This document shows positions 1 through 10,813 of a DNA stretch of 64,000 bases, one piece after another. The notes under the pieces were generated by a model. That model was given only the letters and a program-made list of their open reading frames with translations. It was not told the origin of the DNA and made no database searches. The DNA lies in assembly GCA_964036195.1 (NCBI GenBank), contig OZ038456.1, positions 9,796,001-9,860,000 on the forward strand, given 5' to 3'. How positions within the stretch are numbered: the first letter of the stretch is position 1; each line of letters opens with the position of its first letter. The translations under genes were made by a program, and so were the position numbers. The stretch comes from Sphaerolaimus hirsutus. Lineage: Eukaryota > Nematoda > Chromadorea > Monhysterida > Sphaerolaimidae.

Positions 1-1755
1 GCTAACACGATGCCCAGCATGGTTTAGCCGTGGGCACCAGGGGTCTGCTGTGTTTGTTGAAATCAATTTTTGGACAGAAAATCTGCCCTGTCGCGGTCCA
101 AGACCACCTTGTTCAGTTGTGTCTGTCGGATTGCGAAGAAATCGGGAAGCGGGTGTGTAGCTTGTAGTTTTTTTAACACTATAAAAGTAATCTTCCATTA
201 GCTGGACAGTTTGAACAAGAGGCATCTTTTTGGCTTTCATGGCGTTTCTGAAATTTGCCACTATAAATTTATCATAGCGAGATTCATCAAACTTACTCCA
301 TAATTTAACAGACACCAAACTTTCAATCAAATGTTTGTCAAAATTCATGGATTCCCGCAATTCTGTAGGAATTTTAGCTAGCAAGCGAAGATAAAAGTCC
401 ATGAACGTTTCTGAGCGGAGCATTGAAGCGCTGTCCCATTCTTGCATGGAATATAATTTTTTAACGTCCTTAAAGACAGCCGTCAATTCTTGCAAAATTT
501 TTGAATGATTCATCAAATCAGAAGGTTCAAATAACGTCGTCAGCACACGATACGCATCTCCTTTGAGTTTTGTCGTAAATGTTTCTAACCAAAAATGCGG
601 CATTAAACTCTCGTCGGCTACAGACAAACTTGCAATTTGAACTGTGCGACGCCATTCCGCAAATGTCAAAGTGTCGGATTTTCCAGAAAAAATGGGAATT
701 TTTTCGAGTATGTGGGGTTTAGCAACCATCCAATACTGCAACAAATCTGTCCTAACTTTTGTATTAGAAAATTCACCTGCGGAAATTTAGAAAAATCACG
801 AAGAAGCCATGGATCTGTCTCTGCTGGAGTATTTACCTGTTCAGCAGGGATATTTGTAGTCGGCAAATTTATAGCGGGTACATTTGTAGCGGGTACATTT
901 GTAGCGGGTACATTTGTAGCGGGTACATTTGGAGCGGGTACATTTGCAGCGGGCATATTTTTAGCGGGGCATTTTTGTAGCGGACACGTTTGTGGCGGGA
1001 ACTTCTGCACTGGATAGTTTCAATTTCATAGTAGGTATTTCTTCAGCCCCCCTGCATTCACGCAAAGCATCGAAACGTGCTTGAAGAGCATCAAATTCAT
1101 GCATTAGTGTTTCGGTGGTGTCGGAACTACATTTAGCGGTAGTTCCATCCTTATTCCATTCGCCTGAGACGATTACAGAAGCAGACGCCGACGAATGAAC
1201 ACGTTGTGCGGCGGCACTGCTCACCTGAGTCTGGTCAGAATCGAATAAATAGCGATCAATATCAGATTGTATCAGCAAACAAATTGGGATTTTAGGGGCT
1301 AAATACATCTCGACCCCATGGCACTCCGCCACATGACATTCCACAGGAGACCTATACTTGACAAAATTGTAAAGCGATTCCACATTGACTCTCGATTCCC
1401 CCTCGAATATTTCATGAACTAACTCGTTCAAATGCGGCGTACGCGGTTCAGAGACACGAAAAACAGGCGGTGTACGCGGTTCAGATACGCGAAAAACGCT
1501 ACGTTCACTAACAGTACGTGATGGTGGGTCGGTCAAACCTGAGTTCCTGACCACACAAGTACCTCTGCGCAACAAATCATTCTCCATGCGTCTGCCCACC
1601 TCTGGATGTCGCTCGGGCAGCGGTAACGCGTTGGCTGGATGCTGGCGTGTGTGTCGATGAGCGGCGGCCAGTTCCGCTGTCGATGTCGACTCAATCGACA
1701 TGGCCTCAGCCGCAGCGACCGCAGCCAGCAATATTAGCCAAATAACAGCCCTCAT
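1..1755 (-). pseudogene. Ty3/Gypsy-type gag, broken, runs off the window start
   Basis: Minus-strand gag of an LTR retrotransposon of the same family as the plus-strand copy at 20.9-27.6 kb. The shared core includes FAEWRR, ASLSVAD, FWLETFTTKLKGD, YDKFIVANFRNAM and a Cys/His stretch with PWCPRLNHAGH at the window edge. The coding sequence is spread over three frames: 1755-961, 1010-about 780, and about 780-1, so at least two frameshifts are present. The N-terminal ORF (264 codons) opens with a hydrophobic signal-like stretch, MRAVIWLILLAAVAAAEA, which is unusual for gag. A 15-bp minisatellite at about 868-960 encodes repeats of PATNV. The family assignment is firm by internal comparison. Function is presumably lost here. 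The pol part would lie outside the window. Confidence 0.85.
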
Positions 1756-1865
1756 AGGATTTTTAGAGAATGGCTGCCAATAAAATTAATCAGCACGGGT
1801 AATTAGCAATAATTTCTAAGTAGAAATATCTGCCAAGTCCCCAGCACGTCCACCAGATGACGACA

Positions 1866-2000
1866 CGGGGCCCGAAGTGTTGATTTGTAGATTTATTGGT
1901 GATATCGGCGACCTCTATTACATGTCAAGTGACCGACTAAATGGGTTCCAAATGGGAACACTATCATTGCGCGAAAAGGGGATCAACTCAACAAGGTAGC
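1866..2000 (-). mobile_element. LTR remnant of the minus-strand Gypsy copy
   Basis: On the minus strand this resembles 27455-27560 of the second copy. Shared features are a GTTCCCA-TTGG block, TCGCCGA, CCAATAAA (possible polyadenylation signal) and AATCAACAC. The outer part is cut off near 2000, where hAT-derived sequence begins. Exact LTR ends cannot be placed. Confidence 0.5.
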
Positions 2001-2006
2001 AAGTGT

Positions 2007-2722
2007 AAAGTAACAATTATTGATAATAATCGTTTGCATTTACAGTAGAAGGAGTACTGGAGTGTGCGGGGACATTTGTAAAATGTCATGCAAAGTGTCA
2101 ATTGTCATGATGAATGTAAAGTAAAGAGTCAATTGACATCTCAAATGTCAAACAAAGTGTCAATTGTCATGAGAAATGTCATCCAGTGTCAATTGTGTAT
2201 CCGAATCTTGTGTTTTTGTATCCAAATCTGATGTTTTCGTATCCAGATCTTATTTTTTGTATCCAAATGTTGACAAAAGATTTGGATACAAAACAAACAA
2301 CAAGATTTGGATACAAAACAAGATTTGAATACAATTTGCGTGACAGGTGCCACTTTGATTGTTATTTGTCATGACAATTGACACTTTACTTAACATTTGT
2401 CATGACAATTGATGCTTTGCATGACATTTCATATGACATTTGACACTTTACAGGGCTTGGGACTGATCCAGCCTCATGGATAAACATGTTGAACCATAAG
2501 CAAGAAACGAAAAAATTTACAAAAATTATGAATTTTTATACAATTTTTACAAAAATATGAATTTGTATACAATTTTACAAAAATTTTACAAAAATTCTAA
2601 TTTTTATACAATTTTTATTTTTATTTTGAAATTTTCCATTTTATTTTATTTTATTTTATTCTCAAATTTTCCATTTTATTTTTATTTTATTTTTATTTTT
2701 TTCTGAGATTTTGCCAACCCTG
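2007..2722. mobile_element. Truncated hAT-like element, CCAACCCTG end
   Basis: Its interior and right end match the complete copies at 45936-46794 and 53453-54521. Shared parts are the TGTCATGCAAAGTGTC blocks, a hairpin built from GTATCCAAATCT inverted repeats, TTTTATTTTATT-rich sequence, and the terminus GCCAACCCTG. The left terminus is missing. Confidence 0.6.
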
Positions 2723-2879
2723 CTCACACAGCTAAAAGGCGCAGTTATTCAAGGGACATTTATTTCATTCTCATTTGGCTAACAGTTGGATGGGGTTTTG
2801 GGGTCCCCCTAAAAATGCGCTTCAAAAATATATATAATATGTGGGGGGTGCGAAATTCAATTTTGAGATATGGGGGGTC

Positions 2880-3230
2880 GAAAAAAGCCAAAAAAATCGC
2901 AAAATACAGTTTTTGAAATTTTTAAAGTACCGATCTACAAGCTTTTTCAGCTTGTGTCTTTAAAAGTACCGATCTACACACTTTTTTCAAAATTGTTCTT
3001 TTAAATGATCTGCACATTATTTTTAGTGCTTCTAAGAGTACCGATGTCAGATCGGTGTCCGGTTGCGCAAAAACTCATTTTGTGCTTTTTATTATGGGTA
3101 AAAGTACCGATCTACAGCTTTCTGATTTTGTGCTTTAAAAAATATAGATCTACACGCTATTACAAATTTGTTCCTTTAAAAGGTACTGTACTACAAAAAT
3201 ACAATTCCCTAAATTTTATATAGCTAGTGT
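2880..3230. repeat. Interspersed AAAGTACCGATCTACA repeats
   Basis: About six copies of AAAGTACCGATCTACA-like words, spaced 35-65 bp apart. No gene is seen. The stretch 2723-3400 holds only this and simple AT-rich sequence. Confidence 0.55.
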
Positions 3231-3399
3231 TATGTGTATAATCAATGATTATACCCATGCATGTGGATACCCAACAATATGGCCGAAATACCCTTACCCA
3301 AAAATCCCATACCCAATACCCATGTATGGGTATTGCATGCTCCAAACTTTCAATAAAACTTTTAGAAGCACACCCTTCAAATGTATAAATTCAACGGTC

Positions 3400-3685
3400 C
3401 ATCATTATCAGCTTCTTAGCACAGACGCGTCTGATGGACCGTTGAACGAAAGATTTTCATCCACTCGCATCCGTCCGTCCATTTGTTACGTGAATTTCGA
3501 TTATTTTTGTCATTTATGCAGCACTCACCTTGAAACCCTGCTGGCGCCATTTTGGCGCCAATTCAGAGCAGGGCGCCAGGCGCCAAGGGCGCCACAGAAA
3601 AGGGCGCCAAGCGCCAATGGCGCCATGGCGCGGCGCCCTTTGGCACCCTCAAATGGCGCCAGCGTCATGGCGCCATTCCATCGCT
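3400..3685. mobile_element. Fragment of the GGCGCC-array hAT-like family
   Basis: The sequence at 3400-3530 is the inverted counterpart of 60500-60650 (ATCAGACGCGTC, CACCTTGAAACCCTGC). It is followed by a GGCGCC array and an end CCATCGCTA resembling CCATCACTA of the complete copy at 60349-61232. The left end is not recognised. Confidence 0.5.
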
Positions 3686-3984
3686 AGTGTAATGTACCTA
3701 ACGATGGCAAAAAAAAGATTCGAAAATTCGAAAACATGTTTGAATTTTCGAATTTGATCGGAATTTTCGAATTTTTATTTCACTCCCACAAAAAACACTT
3801 AAAAATCGATTTATTTTTCAAAAAATTCAAAAATTCAAAAATTCTAAAATTCGAAAATACTTTTCGAATTTTTCTGGGAATTCAAGGCAACAAATCGCAC
3901 TCTCAAGTTCAACGTGCTCAATAAATTGACAATTGATACGCGGTGCGTCCAAAACAAAAAAAGTCCAAAAACGTTTAAATTTAA

Positions 3985-4152
3985 AACGCCCTGTAAAATG
4001 TGAAATGTCATGCAAAGTGTCAAAAGTTATGAAAATGTCCAGGAAAATGGCTAACATATTTGCTATTTTCCACAGCATTTCCATGACTTTAGACACTTTG
4101 CATAACATTTGACATTTCACAGAGCATTTTACAGGTGTCTGGGACGGCCCAT
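3985..4152. mobile_element. Palindromic CCCTGTAAA element (introner family relative)
   Basis: Starts GCCCTGTAAAATGTG, ends ATTTTACAGGTGTCTGGGAC, with TGTCATGCAAAGTGTC arms. It is a degraded relative of the elements at 8223 and 16817 and sits inside the TAACGATGG element. Confidence 0.6.
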
Positions 4153-4771
4153 AGTAACTGCACATATTTATAGGTAAGTAAAAAAGATGTGATCAAAGAT
4201 ATAATAAGAGTGGTTTTGAGTATTGGTTTGAGAAGTATCCGTATTTCGTGAAGTTGGCACTGTATGCACTGAGTACACTCAGTGTGCTATACTCAGGCAA
4301 CGTTACACCCTACCTTTTAACTGGAGGTAACACTCCATCATGACATCATCACCATAGTCCGCAGTGAATTTACAGCTGACTGAACCATTTTGGAGTGGTG
4401 ATGAAGTGGAGTGGAGTGGGGTGTCGGTTCACAAGTTTTTGGTTGGCTGTCTGCCAACCGAAGACATAAATCATATCTATTTGTAGAGTATCACATCTGC
4501 CAAGTATAGCCACTTCCAAAACAGTCCAAATTCTGCGTTTAAAGCTTCAGATTCAATATTTTTCACAAAAAAAATCGAAAATTATTTGAAAAAATTCAAA
4601 AAATGGCCAAAAAAATTGAAAATTGCCATAAAAGATTTGAAAATTTGAAAATTTGAAAATTAAATTCGAAATTTGAAAGATAATTTCAGGAAAAATTCAA
4701 AAATTTGAAAATTCATTTTGGAAAAAACACTAAAAAATTTAAATACTTTTTTGGAGGGTTTGCCATCGTTA

Positions 4772-5180
4772 ATGCGACGTTTACACGGATTTCATGGCTA
4801 CGACAAATCTTTTTTTTAAAGTTCCATAACTCCGGAATAAAGTTCCATATTCACGAGCAAAAATGGTCGAGTATATATCATACTAAGGTGTATATGTGTG
4901 TGTAATTTCAGTTCAATTGGCTTAGTCATTAAATAGTTATGGACCGTTGAATTTTTTTATTCTGCTGGGCCTTCCGACAAATCTGAAAAAACTTGATTTT
5001 CACGCTGCAACAGTGTGACGATCACAGATTGTTGTCACACGCAGAATCTGACAGAATCTGACAGGATGACAAAGTGGTTGATATTTGATAACGAAGCCGA
5101 TTTGTCGTCACACACGTAAAATTAGCAATTTTCATTAAAAAATGTCTGTGTCGTCACACGAAATCCGTGTAAACACGGCC
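4772..5180. mobile_element. TA-flanked MITE with GTTTACACGGATTTC ends
   Basis: The left end CGACGTTTACACGGATTTC and right end GAAATCCGTGTAAACACGG are inverted repeats flanked by TA (4770-4771 and 5181-5182). A relative is at 33089-33818. Nonautonomous. Confidence 0.6.
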
Positions 5181-5319
5181 TAAATGTACCTGAAAAGTGT
5201 GGGGCAAGCTTTATAGCTCAAACAGGGCGTTGTCGGGCCAGCGTCAAACTTTAAAATGCGATTTTGAAAAATCAAATTATGTGGATATAATTATGTACTT
5301 ATGGAATGAAAGTCCCCAG

Positions 5320-6157
5320 CAGAGTTGTTAGAATTACTGAACTTTTTTCAAAAGTATATGTAAACGTAAGTATTTTTTTTTACTCACCACAAAGTATCGA
5401 AAACGTAAAATACTTTTTTTTTACTCGTACGTACGCGTAATTTTGGGTACTTTTCTTGCGAGTGTAGAAACGACCACTTTTCGTCATTCCTGACGCTACA
5501 CCTTGTAAAGTGGGCACTTTTTCATGCGTGTACCGCACAACATATGTTTTTGTTTAAGAAAATGATAGAAAAAATAGTTTTCAGGGTCTCTTTATTGTAG
5601 GAGATAAAAATAGCAAGAATAGCGGCAACAAAAATATAACCTAACTCATCCAAATCTGGTAAATCACTAGAAACACTTCTTATAATTGAAGCGAATGAAA
5701 AGCTCCTTCTCTAATGTTTCGGGAGCGAGGTGCAACCTTTTCCCAACACAAACCAGTGCCCAGCTTCATCCAGCCCAGTTCATCCCCAGCTGGGATTTCA
5801 GTGGTACCGGATGAATCATCCATTCCATCGTCACTCTCGCGACTCGTTTCCACTTCGATTGTCTCCGCAGCCATTTCGATTTGGTTGCGTTTTTTTTATC
5901 TTTAAAGCGCGCTACCCCCGCGTACATTTTACCTATATTCAACGGAACCACGTCTGTAAATACATAGCACTGTAGTCACTTTATAAATATCCCCCACATT
6001 GAATTTTCTGAAATACATTTTATGTACGCGTATGCTTTGAAAATGTACGCGTACGAGTGCGTACGGTATTTTAAAAAAAAGTATATGTAAATGTATTTAC
6101 CGCGTACGCGCGTACGCGTTCTTTTCGAGTAAACGTACGTACCTTTTAACAACTCTG
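5320..6157. mobile_element. hAT-like CAGAGTTGTTA element
   Basis: The termini CAGAGTTGTTA and TAACAACTCTG are flanked by a perfect 8-bp TSD GTCCCCAG (5312-5319 and 6158-6165). The subterminal parts are GTAAACGTA/TACGCGTAC-rich. It carries an unrelated coding-like insert at 5680-5874. Other copies lie at 6719, 38124 and, as fragments, near 6243, 29623, 55170 and 63411. Confidence 0.8.
5680..5874 (-). CDS. Captured 64-codon ORF inside hAT-like element
   Basis: ATG-to-stop ORF on the minus strand, starting MAAETIEVETSRESDDGMDD. It is acidic and Ser/Thr-rich at first, then has LGWMKLGTGLCWEKVAP. Its base composition is more balanced than the surrounding element, and the related element at 38124-38886 shows no such segment. 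It is most likely a gene fragment picked up by the element. I recognise no family, and whether it is expressed is unknown. Confidence 0.4.
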   Translation of the reverse strand: MAAETIEVETSRESDDGMDDSSGTTEIPAGDELGWMKLGTGLCWEKVAPRSRNIREGAFHSLQL

Positions 6158-6242
6158 GTCCCCAGTTGATCAGGATCAAAAATAACTCCCTCGAATAAAC
6201 TCAAATGCGTTGAAAGCTGATTTATGAGTTTTCAGAATTTTG

Positions 6243-6688
6243 GCTGAGTTGGTAAAAGTATTGAACTTTTTCAAAGTAATTGTAAACATAAAGTATTTTA
6301 TTTTCACTCACCCCTGAGTACAGAAAATGTGAAGTAATTTTTTTTTACTTTTACACTGCGTAAATAGTGAGTAAATGCAAATATGTTTTTCGATTTTGTA
6401 CTCAGGAAAACATAAAGGTGAGTAGAAGAAAAAGCGAGAGTCATCGCTTTCTGTACCTGTCTTAACTTTGATAATTTCCGATGCAAGTTTCACAACCATT
6501 TGAATCATGTTCATGTTTTCTTGTTATGCACCCCATTTATTTTTCAGAATTATGTTTTCTGTACTTGCGTACTTTCAACCAGTAGGTGAGTACCAGTATT
6601 TTTCCAAGAGGAAACATAAGCATACTATTTATGCAGTTTTCTAGCATACATATTTTTTGAGTAAACCTAAATACGTTTTAACAACTAT
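6243..6688. mobile_element. Degraded CAGAGTTGTTA-family copy
   Basis: Left end CTGAGTTGGTAAAAGTA, right end TTTTAACAACTATG, with the family's TACTCACCCCTGAGTACAG subterminal text. The flanking 8-mers AATTTTGG/AATTTCAG match only partly. Confidence 0.5.
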
Positions 6689-6718
6689 GAATTTCAGTTG
6701 AAAACTAGTAGTGTGCAT

Positions 6719-7602
6719 CAGAGTTGTTAAAAGTACCAAACGTTTTTCAATGTATATATAAATGTTAAGTATTTATTATTTACTCACCCCCGAGTACAGA
6801 AAATGTAAAGTAATTTTTTTTACTTTTACTCGAGTAAACATGAGTAAAAAAATTTTTGCCCCAGAAAATGTAGATGTGAATATTTTTTTAGGAATCTTGC
6901 CCCAATTTTTACTCAAAATCACTAATTTTCTAACCTTTTTGACCATTTTTACCTTCAAATTCACTAGTTCTTTACCTATTTTTAGCCATTTTCGGATTTT
7001 TTTCTATTTTCACTCTTTATCTCCATTTTCCCTGTCTATGCCTTAAAAGCCTTTCTTAAATATGTAGCTGTACTCGAGTACTTTCTAAAAGTATACGTAA
7101 AAGCGAGTACAGGTACTTTTTCAAAGTACCCTAAATCCTCGAATAGTTTCCCCCCTTGAATAACAACCCCCCTTGAAAAACAACCCCACTTGAATATCTG
7201 TGAATTGAATTGAAATTGAAATAAACTTGAACTGAAATTTGGGAGAAACTTAGGCAGACACTGATAATGACAATGACATTGTGGATGCTGATGAACACGA
7301 ATTTTAAAATGAATACCTTATTTTTTGTTGTATTTTGTTTGATGGTTAAATACCTGGATTGAGTCAATGAAATGAAGTCATACAATAAACAAAGTCAACA
7401 TTTTCTGGAAAATTCTGGGGAAAAAACAACTACCTCCCTTGAATAACATCCCCCCTTGAAAAACTACCCCCTCAAAAACTCTGACGAAAAAATAACATCC
7501 CTGGTATCTTATTCGAGGATTTAGGGTATACGTAAATGTATTTAGTCAGTACTTGAGTATACGTACTTTTTGAGTAAATGTTGATACCTTTTTACAACTA
7601 TG
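6719..7602. mobile_element. hAT-like CAGAGTTGTTA element, TSD GTGTGCAT
   Basis: Ends CAGAGTTGTTAAAAGTAC and ACAACTATG, with perfect TSD GTGTGCAT at 6711-6718 and 7603-7610. A smaller MITE (7128-7528) is nested in it. No transposase frame. Confidence 0.75.
7128..7528. mobile_element. C/G-run MITE, TTGAATAACA subtype
   Basis: The ends TACCCTAAATCCTCGAATA and its inverse at 7510-7528 enclose repeated TTGAATAAC followed by C-runs. Variant of the CCGTATTT superfamily. Confidence 0.6.
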
Positions 7603-7832
7603 GTGTGCATTGACACAATATTATATTTACGTTTTACTTTCTGCTTCCTTCAAGTTGCTCGATAATTAAAACTATAGAAATAATTTCATCAGGCCACTCT
7701 TATCAACTCATGCTGGCTACAAAAATAGAATTATTTTTTTTTTATAAAAATTTCACATTTCAATTTTACATTTTCTAACTGTGGAATAAAAAAAAACGTA
7801 GGTACAATAAAAAAATAAAATTATTCAAGATA

Positions 7833-10095
7833 ATGCAAAGCATTGTGTTGAGAGCTCTACTAGTGTTGGCTATCGCACATGGCACAGCAGCGACGCAGCC
7901 AAGCCAATGTCCATGCTTTGGAGAAACTGATGTGATTGTCAAGTGACCAGTCTGATCAAAATGCCCTGTAAAACCACTAAATTACACACTATTTAAGCTG
8001 ATTTACATAACTAAAGTGATGCATTTTTATGCATATATTTGATCAACATTCTCATTTGTCATGAAATAACTTTAGAAACAATTTTAATCATTTTGCAGTT
8101 TTTTAAGTGGTAGTATTTAATGATGAGATAATAGGACTCTTTGATCAAACAAGGTCCTATGCTGGTGGCTGTTTCCTGACCACTGTGGATGGCATTGGGC
8201 TGGTCAACTGGGGACAGGCCAGGTGCCACTCCCAGACCATGTTAAGTGCCCTGTAAAGTGTCAAATGTCATGCAAAGTGTCAAAAGTCATGGAAAAAGCC
8301 CTGTGAAATGGCAAACGTACGTTGGACACTTTGCATGACATTTTACACGGCACTTTACAGGGTTTGGGAGTGCCCCCAGAGCAAACGAACATGGCTTGTC
8401 CCTGAGCTGCATGTGGCACTACACACTCGCCTCTGTGTACGACGTGCATCTCAGACTGGCCATTGCACACTCTATCAAGGAGGTAAGTGGAACATTGTAG
8501 TCCATTGTATGTAAATATAAACCATTGTATGAATGAGTATAACAACTATAATGTAAAAAGATTTGGAACCTTGCGCTGTGTATGCTTAAAATGTGTTATA
8601 TTAGTATTTTGAAAGATGTTTGAGATTTTTAGCATGCTGGAGTCTGTATTGCTGATAGGCAATATACATTGGGTAAAAGAGTTAAGTATTAAAATTTTAA
8701 TTCAATGATTTCGATAAACTGCTTTCCATGTTGATATTGGCTGTGTTCAACAAACTTTGAACATGGATGTTATGGTTGTTTATCATAACAGCAACTCAAT
8801 CTTTATGGAGTGAGATTGAGGGTAGCATTGGGGCACAATGGTAACAATTTGTGGTCTTGGCATGAGAACATAAACAATGGCAGGGAGATTGCAGCCAACA
8901 GCAGTCTACAGGTTTGTGCAGTTGTCTGCATCCACCACATGCACATTGTGACATTCACGCAGTTGATTTATTGCAGGATGACTTTGTTCTCTGGCCTGGC
9001 TCCGGCTTAACCCTATCACATGAAAACCATTCCAGTGCTGTTGTTGATCTGGATACTGGCCAACTGCACACTGCTGATGTCAGTGAGGAGCTCCCGGCAC
9101 TGTGGCAGGCACCACATATCATCCCATACCAGGTGTCTGTTCCACAAATGGAGAATTGAGAAGCAAAGTGGCAAATATGAACTGAAATGAGAAGTGAATT
9201 GAGAAGAAAAATGGCAAAAGCGTTTGAAAAATAAATTTCCCTTCGCGTGTGCCATTTTTCGTCTCAATTCACTTCTCACTTCTCATTTTACATTGCATTT
9301 GCCACTTTTCTTCTCACTTCTCAACTTGCGGAACTGGCCCCAGATGGAAGTTCACTGTACAAATGGCATACATGGGAGTGGAGTGCGTGGTGGGCATGAT
9401 GTCATATTGCCAATGGATAGGCATTGTACCAATACTTGTGGGAGACACTGCTTCAAATCAAACTGCAATTCATTCACATTGAAAGAAGCGAATGGTGGTG
9501 GGTACGAGTGCATTCTCCATGTGGGATATAGGTATGAATCTGCACTTTTTCATCCATTTGTTTTACCATACGTCATTTTACCATCAAATGAAAGCATTAA
9601 AATATCTGCAGTTCATCATGGGTCCATTTGGAGACAATGGCTGGGGCACAGTTTTGCTCAAAGCATGATTCATCATTTGAAGAAGGTAATGCTGGTATAA
9701 AGATATGTGCCCCGGATTTTTGAGATTTGTTGGGAACTGGGGTGTTGGGACCGGGACCAGGACTGGGACCGGGACCACCCCGAAATTTGGCTGAACCATC
9801 TACTGGGACGGTGGTACCATTTGAACCCTATGGATGACTGGACAACACATTCAAATACTTTGCAGCTTGCAGCATGCTGTCAGTTGGTGAGAATGCAGAG
9901 CTGAGGTATGCCAGTGGCTCAAATATCAAAGGGGGAAGATACAAGAGTGGTGAAGTGGCTACAATAGTTTGCCAGAACAATACTTATTTCCCAAGCAGTA
10001 AGCAGGACAAACTGCAAGTAGCATGCAAAAATGGAAAATGGCTATATTGGGAGCCCTTAGAGTATAGATGCATCACACTTAGCAGTCAGTTATAA
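7833..10095 (+). CDS. Secreted protein with C-terminal Sushi/CCP domain
   Basis: Exons inferred from splice sites and frame: 7833-about 7949 (signal peptide MQSIVLRALLVLAIAHGTAA), about 8128-8222, 8380-8482, 8792-8911, 8977-9132, 9344-9531, 9612-9685, 9866-10095 (stop TAA). From the third exon on, phases agree (2, 0, 0, 0, 2, 1) and exon lengths fit exactly. The exon 1/2 junction is not settled. The last exon has CCP spacing: C near its start, GGRYKSGEVATIVC, then VACKNGKWLYWEP and a final C. CCP modules are extracellular protein-binding units. The middle is Trp/His/Cys-rich and not recognised. Two introns (8223-8379 and 9133-9343) are complete TIR elements. The gene looks intact. Confidence 0.65.
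8223..8379 (+). mobile_element. Introner-like TIR element forming a whole intron (family 1)
   Basis: Starts GTGCCACTCCCAGACC directly after exon sequence GGCCAG and ends GGTTTGGGAGTGCCCCCAG directly before the next exon. The arms carry CCCTGTAAAGTGTC / ACACTTTACAGGG-type inverted text. Excision from GT to AG joins codons in phase 2, giving WGQAR-ANEHG with no stop. Length is 157 bp. Confidence 0.75.
9133..9343 (+). mobile_element. Introner-like TIR element forming a whole intron (family 2)
   Basis: Starts GTGTCTGTTCC next to exon end CATACCAG and ends GGAACTGGCCCCAG before ATGGAAG. The arms GAATTGAGAAG and CTTCTCA.. are inverted, so the intron is one long imperfect palindrome of 211 bp. Excision in phase 0 gives IIPYQ-MEVHC. 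The internal text is unrelated to family 1, but the end layout (GTG.C at one side, GCCCCAG at the other) is the same. Confidence 0.75.
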
Positions 10096-10136
10096 GTCAT
10101 TTTTTAAATACATAACTATTTTTCAGTCTGTTTGTA

Positions 10137-10690
10137 CATGGTGCAACAATTTAGACCAACACTTTAAATTTTGATACTGGGTTGATACTGGGTTGTCGGA
10201 TGAAAGTCAAAATTTAGGTAAACATTAACTATAGGAAAAGTTTCAATAAAATATGGCTGTGATTGCTTTACTTGTTCATGAGTTATTCATGCAAATGTGT
10301 AATTGTCACTTTACCACCACCTTGCTTTACAACCAATTACGCAAGCGCCTGGCAATTTCCTTATCGGAAAAGCAGATTAGTGGCATGCGTGCATGCATTT
10401 AGTGATTTAGGCATGCCACTGTGAAAAGAAAAACATTTTTTTTAAACTTTAAAAAAACAGTCCCTGTCCCGTAAAGTCGATCCAGTTTGAACCCTATCAC
10501 GAGGTGGTGGTAAACTGACAATTTTACGTTTGTGTGAATAAATTGTGAACGAGTGAAGCTATCGCAGCCATATTTTGTGGACACCTTTCCTATTTAGTTC
10601 TCAATGTTCACATAAAATTGGATTTTCATCCAACCACTCAGTGTCAAGTTATTTGAAATCTAAAGCATTGGTATACATTGCTGCACCCTG
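10137..10690. mobile_element. Long-TIR MITE, CAGGGTGCGGCAATTTAG family
   Basis: Degraded copy of 40471-41027. It has inverted arms of about 190 bp containing TGGCTGTGATTGC / GCAGCCATATTTT and ends CATGGTGCAACAATTTAG and GCTGCACCCTG. No gene inside. Confidence 0.6.
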
Positions 10691-10813
10691 CACTTCTATT
10701 GGTCATTTTTATGTGTTATAGAAAACAGAATGATAGAAATTGTTCTTTTGCATTCACAGAGGTATGGCTTTCACAAGTAAACTACTCTGTAAAGTGGCAG
10801 GAGTGGCAGCCAG

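Larger units (their letters stand above)
3699..5182. mobile_element. hAT-like TAACGATGG element with nested insertion
   Basis: Starts TAACGATGGCAAA and has the inverted end TTTGCCATCGTTA at 4771. The interior is rich in TTCGAAAATTCGAAAA, as in the copies at 34151 and 43498. The 8-bp duplication AATGTACC lies at 3691-3698 and 5183-5190. The right copy is beyond a second element (4772-5180) that landed in the terminal TA. No coding capacity is seen. Confidence 0.7.

Noticed and set aside
3005-3345. Overlapping frames of about 60-75 codons
   Set aside because: They arise from AAAGTACCGATCTACA repeats and AT-rich text, with no splice sites or domain.
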